Below, one piece after another: positions 1-4,865 of a stretch of DNA of 6,319 nt. The notes below the pieces were generated by a model, which did no database searches, was not told where the DNA came from, and worked only from the letters and a program-made list of their open reading frames with translations. A program made the translations under genes and the position numbers. Positions within the stretch are counted from its first letter, which is position 1, and each line of letters starts with the position of its first letter. Source of the stretch: Pseudomonadota bacterium (GTDB lineage: Bacteria; Pseudomonadota; Gammaproteobacteria; Steroidobacterales; Steroidobacteraceae); assembly GCA_021780395.1 (NCBI GenBank), contig JAJXYU010000300.1, forward strand, positions 1 through 6,319, written 5' to 3'.

Positions 1-109
1 CCGTGCGCGGCCTGTGCCGGCTGCGCACCGGCGCGCCGGCGTGGCGCCCCGCCGCGCGATCCGGCCGGCCCTCGCGCGGACGTGACTCGATCCGGATAAA
101 CTGCCGGCC
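1..109. other. Unassigned left edge, no gene recognised
   Basis: All three forward frames entering from the left close within this stretch or just after it (stops at 83-85, 97-99 and 111-113). None of the short peptides resembles a protein I know. In many gammaproteobacteria lptE (LPS-assembly lipoprotein) precedes holA, but I cannot recognise an LptE C-terminus here. The reverse frames stay open, which means little at this GC content. I read it as the end of an unrecognised gene or plain intergenic DNA. Confidence 0.4.
95..102 (+). promoter_or_regulatory. Possible promoter -10 region upstream of holA
   Basis: GATAAACT is a conspicuously AT-richer patch in very GC-rich surroundings. TAAACT (97-102) matches the sigma-70 -10 consensus at four of six positions. 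No convincing -35 hexamer lies 16-18 bases upstream, so the call rests on composition, one weak hexamer and a position just ahead of the first gene of a tight cluster. Confidence 0.25.
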
Positions 110-178
110 GTGAGGGAATCGGCGTCGACAGAAGCGGTGGCCCGCGCAGACGTTGCGCAGGGGGCGCGATGCGCCTGA
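110..178 (+). CDS. Possible 22-codon leader ORF overlapping the holA start
   Basis: A GTG at 110-112 opens a 22-codon frame ending at TGA 176-178, ten bases into holA, so ribosomes finishing it would end next to the holA ATG at 169. The GTG sits seven bases after the -10-like TAAACT, so a transcript from there could be leaderless. No Shine-Dalgarno sequence precedes it and the peptide resembles nothing I know. Frames this short arise often by chance in GC-rich DNA, so this is a weak candidate. Confidence 0.12.
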   Translation: MRESASTEAVARADVAQGARCA

Positions 179-1191
179 ACGTCGAGCAGCTGCACGGCGC
201 GCTCGCGCGCGCGCTCGCATCGACGTACCTGGTGTCCGGCGACGAGCCGCTCCTGGTCGGGGAGGCGGCCGACGCGATTCGCGCCGCGGCCCGCGCCGCC
301 GGCTTCACGGATCGGCGCGTGTTCGACGTCGATCGCACGTTCTCCTGGGACGACCTGAGCGCGGAGATCCGCTCGCCGTCGCTGTTCGCCGATCGGCGGA
401 TCTTCGAGCTGCGCATTCCCGGTGGCAAGCCCGACAAGGGGGCGGCGCTGATCGGCGAAGTCGCCGCTCGACCGGCGCCGGACCTGGTGCTGCTGGTGGT
501 GACCGGCAAGCTCGACCGCAAGACGTCCGATGCCGCGTGGGTTCGCGGGATCGCCGAGCACGGCGTCTGGGTCACCGCGTGGCCGGTGCGGGTCGAGGAG
601 TTGCCGAACTGGCTGCGTGGACGCGCGCGGCGGCTCGGCCACGAGCTCGACGCCGAGGCGGCACGGTTGATCGCCGACCGCGTCGAGGGCAACCTGCTCG
701 CCGCGAAGCAGGAGCTGGAGAACCTGGTGTTGCTCGCGAGCGGCGAGCGCATCGATCTCGATCTCGCGAAGCGCGTGGTCGCCGACAGCGCACGCTACGA
801 CGTGTTCCAGCTCGCCGCGTCCGCGGCCGACGGCGATGCGTTGCGCGCGTTGCGCATCCTCGACGGATTGCACAGCGAGGGTCGCGAGCCCGCGCTCGTT
901 CTGTGGGCGCTGGTCCGCGAACTGCGCGGCCTGTGGCAAGCGCGCGAACGGCGCGGCCAACGCGCCGCGGCCGGGCGCGGCGGCTGGAGCCAGGCGGCGA
1001 CGCCATCCGAGCGCGCGGTCGCGAGACTCGATTCGGTGCCGCTCGCGGCGTTGCTCGCGGCGGCGGCGCGCGCGGATCGGGTCGTGAAGGGGGTCGCGCC
1101 GGGGGACCCGTGGACCGAGCTCGCCGGGCTCACCGCGGCGCTCGCCGGCGCTTTGCAACCGCAGCGCGTTTCAGGCAGGGTAGCCGGATGA
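169..1191 (+). CDS. holA: DNA polymerase III delta subunit (clamp loader)
   Basis: The 340-residue product (E. coli HolA has 343) is the delta subunit of the DNA polymerase III clamp-loader complex, the subunit that binds and opens the beta sliding clamp. The N-terminal domain begins with the family stretch around YLVSGDEPLLVGEAADAIR (residues 20-38), a degenerate nucleotide-binding fold without a working Walker A. SLF at 71-73 aligns with the E. coli SLF element whose Leu-Phe pair inserts into the beta clamp. The central signature VEGNLLAAKQELENL lies at 172-186. The C-terminal collar domain includes GREPALVLWALVRELR (238-253). AGGGGG at 159-164, four bases before the ATG, serves as ribosome binding site. 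The stop overlaps the nadD start (ATGA). The segment at about 259-280 is Arg/Gly/Ala-rich and only loosely matches E. coli. Identification rests on motif recognition. Confidence 0.95.
   Translation: MRLNVEQLHGALARALASTYLVSGDEPLLVGEAADAIRAAARAAGFTDRRVFDVDRTFSWDDLSAEIRSPSLFADRRIFELRIPGGKPDKGAALIGEVAARPAPDLVLLVVTGKLDRKTSDAAWVRGIAEHGVWVTAWPVRVEELPNWLRGRARRLGHELDAEAARLIADRVEGNLLAAKQELENLVLLASGERIDLDLAKRVVADSARYDVFQLAASAADGDALRALRILDGLHSEGREPALVLWALVRELRGLWQARERRGQRAAAGRGGWSQAATPSERAVARLDSVPLAALLAAAARADRVVKGVAPGDPWTELAGLTAALAGALQPQRVSGRVAG
1177..1180 (+). promoter_or_regulatory. Ribosome binding site deciding the nadD start
   Basis: AGGG lies inside the end of holA, seven bases before the ATG at 1188. 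It favours that ATG over the in-frame ATG at 1197, which has no purine-rich stretch at a suitable distance. Confidence 0.45.
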
Positions 1192-1838
1192 ACCCGATGG
1201 GCATCTTCGGCGGGACGTTCGACCCGATCCACTACGCGCACCTGCGCACCGCGTTCGAGCTCCAGCAAGCGCTGCGATTGCGCGAGATCCGGTTCGTGCC
1301 GGCGGGCAATCCGCCGCACCGCGATCGGCCCCTCGCGGAGCCGGCGCTGCGGTTGCGCATGGTCGAGGCGGCGATCGCCGGTCAGCCGGGCTTCGTGGTC
1401 GACGACCGTGAGATCCGCAAGGCGGGCCCGTCGTACTCGGTCGAGACCCTCGCGGAGCTGCGCCACGAGAATCCCGATCGGAGCCTGTGCATGATCGTCG
1501 GGATGGACGCGTTCCTCAGCCTGCCGAAGTGGTACCAGTGGCGCGAACTCCTGCAGCTCGCGCACCTGGTGGTCGCGCACCGCCCCGGCTGGCGCGCACC
1601 GGGGATGGGTCCGCTCGGCGAACTGCTGGTCGATCACGGGACGGGGCGCAGCGGCGATCTGCACGAAGCCCGCGCCGGTTGCATCTTCGTCCACGCCGTC
1701 ACGCAACTCGAGATCTCCTCGACCGACGTCCGGCAGTCGATCGCGATGGGACGCGATCCGCGCTATCTGATGCCGGATGCCGTTCGGGAGCTGATCATCG
1801 AGGCGAACTGTTACTCCAAAGCACGGGTCAATCAGTGA
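1188..1838 (+). CDS. nadD: Nicotinate-mononucleotide adenylyltransferase
   Basis: The 216-residue protein (E. coli NadD has 213) joins nicotinate mononucleotide and ATP to give deamido-NAD and pyrophosphate, the penultimate step of NAD synthesis. It is a cytosolic nucleotidyltransferase-fold enzyme. The nucleotide-binding signature GGTFDPIHYAH is at residues 8-18 with both histidines (15, 18) intact. NPPHR follows at 41-45, then SYSVETL at 82-88, the G-D-x-x-x-LP-W block (GMDAFLSLPKW, 105-115) and the second signature ISSTDVR at 176-182. The start overlaps the holA stop by four bases. The same frame stays open back to 153 through holA, but the family N-terminus and the AGGG at 1177 fix the start at 1188. 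An ATG at 1197 would remove three residues and still keep the signature. Its stop shares bases with the rsfS GTG. Confidence 0.96.
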   Translation: MNPMGIFGGTFDPIHYAHLRTAFELQQALRLREIRFVPAGNPPHRDRPLAEPALRLRMVEAAIAGQPGFVVDDREIRKAGPSYSVETLAELRHENPDRSLCMIVGMDAFLSLPKWYQWRELLQLAHLVVAHRPGWRAPGMGPLGELLVDHGTGRSGDLHEARAGCIFVHAVTQLEISSTDVRQSIAMGRDPRYLMPDAVRELIIEANCYSKARVNQ

Positions 1839-2278
1839 ATTCGAAGAAGAAGACCGTGGCCGCGAAGAAGCGGCCCGCGAAGAAGAAGACCGCGCCGCCG
1901 CGCCGCCGCGCCGCCGTGAAGGCCACGCCGGCGAAGCCGACGGTCGACGCGGTGATCCGCGACGCGCTGCTCGACATGAAGGCGCAGTCGATCACCGAGC
2001 TCGACGTGCGTGGCGTCACGGACATCGCCGACCGGCTGGTGATCGCGAGCGGAACCTCCGATCGGCACGTGCGCTCGATCGCCGAGCGAGTCGTCGAGAA
2101 GGCGAAGGAAGCCGGCTTCCGGCCCCACGGCGTCGAGGGGCTGCGCGACGGCGAATGGGTCTTGATCGATTTGAGCGACACGATCGTGCACGTGATGTTG
2201 CCGCGCGTGCGCGAGTTCTACGGCCTGGAGAAGCTGTGGGACATCAAGTCGGTCAAACGCCCGACCGGTCACGGCTGA
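1835..2278 (+). CDS. rsfS: Ribosome silencing factor RsfS with basic N-terminal tail
   Basis: From GTG 1835 the product is 147 residues, against about 105 in E. coli. RsfS binds ribosomal protein uL14 on the large subunit and blocks subunit joining when nutrients are short. The family core runs from about residue 36: DRLVIASGTSDRHVRSIAERV at 66-86, GFRPHGVEG at 94-102, and GEWVLIDLSDTIVHVMLPRV followed by REFYGLEKLW at 106-135. The first 35 residues are an extension with about 14 Lys/Arg and no acidic residue, encoded by repetitive DNA. The GTG overlaps the nadD stop (GTGA) with only a weak purine run (ACGGG, 1823-1827), suggesting translational coupling. In-frame GTGs at 1856 and 1916 are alternatives; 1916 would give a normal-sized 120-residue protein but has no visible ribosome binding site. 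The core call is firm; the exact start is not. Confidence 0.92.
   Translation: MNSKKKTVAAKKRPAKKKTAPPRRRAAVKATPAKPTVDAVIRDALLDMKAQSITELDVRGVTDIADRLVIASGTSDRHVRSIAERVVEKAKEAGFRPHGVEGLRDGEWVLIDLSDTIVHVMLPRVREFYGLEKLWDIKSVKRPTGHG
1842..1892 (+). repeat. 15-base direct repeat pair within rsfS
   Basis: CGAAGAAGAAGACCG occurs at 1842-1856 and again exactly at 1878-1892, 36 bases (12 codons) apart and in the same frame, so both copies encode Lys-Lys-Lys-Thr. A shortened form, CGAAGAAG, lies between them at 1863-1870. The pattern suggests the basic tail of RsfS grew by in-frame duplication. Confidence 0.85.
1893..1916 (+). repeat. Three tandem copies of CGCCGCCG within rsfS
   Basis: Three perfect head-to-tail 8-base units occupy 1893-1900, 1901-1908 and 1909-1916, with a further matching CCG just before them at 1890-1892. 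The unit is not a multiple of three, so the three copies are read in three frames and encode Ala-Pro-Pro-Arg-Arg-Arg-Ala-Ala. Gain or loss of one unit would shift the rsfS frame. It could also be simple low-complexity GC-rich codons. Confidence 0.8.
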
Positions 2279-2300
2279 CCGGCCGCGGGCGTCGCGGCGC

Positions 2301-2771
2301 ATGAAGTGCCGGCTCGTCGCCGCGGGTACGCGCCTGCCGGCGTGGATCGATGCCGGCTTTCACGACTACCAGCGGCGGCTGCGCCGTCCGCTCGCTCTCG
2401 AGCTCGTCGAGATACCGGTCGCGCCGCGGCGCGAGGGGGAGCCGGCACACCCGGCGGTCGCCCGCGAAGGCGCGGCGATGCTCGCGGCCTTGCGCACGGA
2501 GGACTACGTCGTCGCGCTGGACGTCGGCGGGACCGCGCTCGGGACCGCGAAGCTCGCCGAGTGGCTCGCGCGGCGCTTGCAGGAGGGTCGGCCGCTCGCG
2601 TTGCTGATCGGCGGCCCGGACGGGCTGGCGTCCGCGTGTCTCGAGCGCGCCGATTTCCGCTGGTCGCTGTCGCCGCTCACGTTCCCGCATGGACTGGTGC
2701 GCGTGCTGGTCGCCGAACAGATCTACCGCGCGGCGAGCCTCCTCGCAGGCCATCCCTATCATCGTGCCTGA
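2301..2771 (+). CDS. rlmH: 23S rRNA pseudouridine-1915 N3-methyltransferase
   Basis: The 156-residue product (E. coli RlmH has 155) is a SPOUT-family methyltransferase that uses S-adenosylmethionine to methylate N3 of pseudouridine 1915 in helix 69 of 23S rRNA, acting on assembled 70S ribosomes. It opens with [15 protein letters not shown], as in E. coli. The cofactor-binding knot contains LLIGGPDGL at 101-109, followed by [20 protein letters not shown] at 121-140 and the invariant tail HPYHR at 151-155. The 22-base gap after rsfS is almost pure G/C with no clear Shine-Dalgarno sequence, so the ATG at 2301 is chosen on family alignment and length. Neighbouring rsfS also acts on the large subunit, a conserved pairing (ybeB-ybeA in E. 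coli). The downstream gene is 43 bases away. Confidence 0.96.
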   Translation: MKCRLVAAGTRLPAWIDAGFHDYQRRLRRPLALELVEIPVAPRREGEPAHPAVAREGAAMLAALRTEDYVVALDVGGTALGTAKLAEWLARRLQEGRPLALLIGGPDGLASACLERADFRWSLSPLTFPHGLVRVLVAEQIYRAASLLAGHPYHRA

Positions 2772-2780
2772 GCGCCGTCG

Positions 2781-2794
2781 CGGGCCCGGGCCCG
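2781..2794. repeat. Perfect 14-base palindrome between rlmH and maf
   Basis: CGGGCCCGGGCCCG is its own reverse complement. As RNA it could fold into a five-base-pair hairpin with a CCGG loop, followed by only three T residues (2795-2797). That is weaker than a normal intrinsic terminator. It could be a weak terminator or pause site for the upstream genes, a protein-binding site, or chance in GC-rich DNA. Confidence 0.4.
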
Positions 2795-2801
2795 TTTCGG
2801 C

Positions 2802-2807
2802 TATCCT
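2802..2807 (+). promoter_or_regulatory. Possible -10 element for a leaderless maf promoter
   Basis: TATCCT matches the -10 consensus at four of six positions, including the most conserved TA and final T, in the longest non-coding gap between genes here. Seven bases separate it from the maf ATG at 2815, so transcription would begin at or next to the start codon and leave no leader. No good -35 hexamer is visible 16-18 bases upstream, where the palindrome begins. Confidence 0.35.
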
Positions 2808-2814
2808 GGATGCG

Positions 2815-3399
2815 ATGCCTGCGGAATTCGTCTATCTCGCCTCGGCTTCGCCGCGGCGTCGTGAACTGCTCGCGCAGATCGGCGTGCCGTTCCGCGCGGT
2901 CGAGGCAGACGTCGACGAGTCGCCGTGCGCCGCGGAGTCGCCGGCGGCGTACGTGAGCCGACTCGCCGAACGGAAGGCCGACGCCGTCTGGGCGCGAACC
3001 GGCGACGCGCCGGTGCTCGGGGCCGACACGACCGTCGAGATCGACGGTCGGATCCTCGGCAAGCCCGTCGACGAGGCCGATGGCGTCGCGATGCTCGCGC
3101 TGCTCTCGGGCCGGACGCATCGCGTGTTCACCGCGGCTGCCGTGCGCTCGCGCGCGGGGATGCGCTCACGTCTCAGCCGTAGCGAAGTGACCTTCCGGCC
3201 GATCGACGAGGCCGAGCGCCGCGCGTACTGGCGGACCGGCGAGCCACGTGGCAAGGCGGGCGGGTACGCGATCCAGGGCTACGCGGCGGTGTTCGTCAGC
3301 GACCTGAAGGGGAGCTATTCGGGCGTGGTCGGGCTGCCTCTGTTCGAAACCGCGGCGTTGCTCGCCGAGGCCGGCGTGCCACGGTGGAGTCCGCGATGA
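2815..3399 (+). CDS. maf: Maf-family nucleotide pyrophosphatase (YhdE type)
   Basis: The 194-residue protein belongs to the Maf/HAM1-like fold, which hydrolyses nucleoside triphosphates to monophosphate and pyrophosphate. The YhdE subgroup acts on dTTP, UTP and modified pyrimidine nucleotides, cleaning the nucleotide pool. [12 protein letters not shown] at residues 8-19 has the SPRR form typical of YhdE rather than the SPWR form of Yce[11 protein letters not shown] at 69-78 carries the expected catalytic Asp (71), LGKP follows at 81-84, and [11 protein letters not shown] (150-160) with [10 protein letters not shown] (167-176) closes the active site. The frame stays open upstream to 2689 inside rlmH, but the family N-terminus begins at ATG 2815. 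No Shine-Dalgarno sequence precedes it beyond a GGA, which fits a leaderless start. The stop overlaps the rng start (ATGA). The substrate class is inferred from subgroup motifs. Confidence 0.94.
   Translation: MPAEFVYLASASPRRRELLAQIGVPFRAVEADVDESPCAAESPAAYVSRLAERKADAVWARTGDAPVLGADTTVEIDGRILGKPVDEADGVAMLALLSGRTHRVFTAAAVRSRAGMRSRLSRSEVTFRPIDEAERRAYWRTGEPRGKAGGYAIQGYAAVFVSDLKGSYSGVVGLPLFETAALLAEAGVPRWSPR
3386..3389 (+). promoter_or_regulatory. Ribosome binding site deciding the rng start
   Basis: GGAG inside the last codons of maf lies six bases before the ATG at 3396. It supports that ATG over the in-frame GTG at 3384, which would add four residues and would itself overlap this site. Confidence 0.6.
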
Positions 3400-4865
3400 G
3401 CCTCGAGATCCTGATCAACGCGAATGCGCACGAGGCGCGGGCCGCGGTCGTCGAGGGCGGCGTGCTGCAGGAATTGTTCCTCGAGCGTGCGAGCCGCCGG
3501 GGACTCATCAGCAACATCTACAAGGGACGGGTTTCCCGGGTGCTGCCCGGCATGCAGGCCGCGTTCGTCGAGATCGGCCTGGAGCGCACCGCGTTCCTGC
3601 ACGCCTCGGACATCCTCGACCCTCGTCATACCGACACCGGCATCGAGCCGTCGCGGCCGGAGGGGATCCGCTCGCTGCTCGCGGAGGGCGACGAGATCCT
3701 GGTGCAGGTCGTCAAGGATCCACTCGGCACGAAGGGCGCCCGGCTCACCACCTTCATCACGCTGCCGTCGCGGTATCTCGTGTACATGCCCCAGGGACAC
3801 GGCGTCGGCGTGTCCGCGCGAATCGAAGAAGAGACGGAGCGCGAACGGCTGCGCACCACGGTGCAGGACCTGATCGACCCGAGCGACGACGGGGGATTCA
3901 TCGTGCGCACGGCCGCGGAGGGTGCCGAGGTCGAAGCGCTGCGACGGGACATGATCTACCTGCGCAAGCTCTGGGAGGTCGTGCGACACAAGGGCCTGCG
4001 TACGCGCGCGGGGGCGCTGGTGCACGGCGATTTGCCGTTGCACCTGCGCATCCTGCGGGATCTGCTGCGACCGGACGTCGAGCGGGTGCTGATCGACCAG
4101 GCGACCGCGTATCGCGAGATGCAGGAGTTCGCCGAGACGTTCATGCCCGAAGCCTCCACGCGGATCGAGTTGCATGCGGCGCCGCGGCCGGTGTTCGACC
4201 TGCACCACGTCGAGGAGGAGATCCAGAAGGCGCTCGACCGCAAGGTCTCGCTGAAATCCGGCGGCTACCTGATCATCGACCAGACGGAGGCGATGACGAC
4301 GATCGACGTGAACACCGGTGCGTTCGTCGGGCACCGCAACCTGGAGGAGACGATCTTCCGGACGAACCTGGAGGCCGCGGTCGCGATCGCCCGACAGATG
4401 CGCCTGCGCAACCTCGGGGGCATCATCATCATCGACTTCATCGACATGGAGGAGGCGGAACATCGCCGGCAGGTGATCCAGGCGCTCGAGCGCGCGCTCG
4501 CGACCGACCACGTGAAGACCAGCATCTCGTCGGTCTCCCCGCTCGGCCTCGTCGAAATGACCCGCAAACGCACTCGCGAGAGCCTGGAACATTTGCTGTG
4601 CCGGGCGTGTCCCACCTGCGAGGGTCGGGGCTTCGTGAAGACGGCCGAGACGGTGTGCTACGAGATCTTTCGTGAAATCCTTCGCCAATCGCGTCAATTC
4701 GAGTGTCAGGAGCTCATGGTCCTCGCTCACCAGGACGTGATCGAACGGCTGCTCGACGAGGAGTCCGCCGGGCTCGGGGAGATCGAGATCGCGGTCGGCA
4801 AACCCATTCGCCTGCAGACGGAAGCGCTCTACGCGGTCGATCAGTACGACGTCGTCCTGATGTAG
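3396..4865 (+). CDS. rng: Ribonuclease G
   Basis: From ATG 3396 the product is 489 residues, exactly the length of E. coli RNase G, and it resembles that protein along its whole length. RNase G is a Mg-dependent endonuclease that prefers 5'-monophosphate RNA; it matures the 5' end of 16S rRNA and takes part in mRNA decay. The S1 RNA-binding domain includes [19 protein letters not shown] (residues 40-58) and TAFLHASDI. The 5'-sensor Arg-Thr pair is at 171-172 ([11 protein letters not shown]). The catalytic aspartates are D304 (in TTIDVNTG) and D347 (in [11 protein letters not shown]). The zinc-link CPTC is at 405-408. There is no long acidic or Arg-rich C-terminal scaffold, which separates it from RNase E. 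GGAG at 3386 supports the start, which overlaps the maf stop. The maf-rng-yhdP order is the usual gammaproteobacterial one. Confidence 0.98.
   Translation: MSLEILINANAHEARAAVVEGGVLQELFLERASRRGLISNIYKGRVSRVLPGMQAAFVEIGLERTAFLHASDILDPRHTDTGIEPSRPEGIRSLLAEGDEILVQVVKDPLGTKGARLTTFITLPSRYLVYMPQGHGVGVSARIEEETERERLRTTVQDLIDPSDDGGFIVRTAAEGAEVEALRRDMIYLRKLWEVVRHKGLRTRAGALVHGDLPLHLRILRDLLRPDVERVLIDQATAYREMQEFAETFMPEASTRIELHAAPRPVFDLHHVEEEIQKALDRKVSLKSGGYLIIDQTEAMTTIDVNTGAFVGHRNLEETIFRTNLEAAVAIARQMRLRNLGGIIIIDFIDMEEAEHRRQVIQALERALATDHVKTSISSVSPLGLVEMTRKRTRESLEHLLCRACPTCEGRGFVKTAETVCYEIFREILRQSRQFECQELMVLAHQDVIERLLDEESAGLGEIEIAVGKPIRLQTEALYAVDQYDVVLM

Noticed and set aside
153..1187. Upstream extension of the nadD frame through holA, giving 561 codons
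   Set aside because: The extension is Arg-rich, runs in a different frame over holA and resembles no protein. NadD has its complete family N-terminus from 1188.
795..1706. A 303-codon minus-strand frame over holA and nadD
   Set aside because: It is opposite two clear genes, shows shadow composition and has no recognisable motif.
1487..1834. ATG at 1487 as the rsfS start, giving 263 residues
   Set aside because: It would overlap most of the second half of nadD in another frame, and the added residues are Arg-rich shadow sequence. GTG 1835 with its GTGA overlap fits the rest of the operon.
1832..2302. Minus-strand frames opposite rsfS
   Set aside because: They mirror the rsfS codons, and the low-complexity ends are the complement of the Lys/Arg-rich tail. 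No independent start signal or family resemblance.
2781..2797. Intrinsic terminator after rlmH
   Set aside because: The hairpin has only about five base pairs and three T residues follow, too weak to call a terminator. It is kept as a palindrome only.
2689..2814. Longer maf frame starting inside rlmH
   Set aside because: The added 42 residues overlap the conserved RlmH C-terminus, and Maf proteins begin just before the LASxSPRR motif, matching ATG 2815.
3384..3395. GTG 3384 as the rng start
   Set aside because: It adds four residues beyond the 489-residue family length, and the GGAG at 3386-3389 is positioned for ATG 3396.
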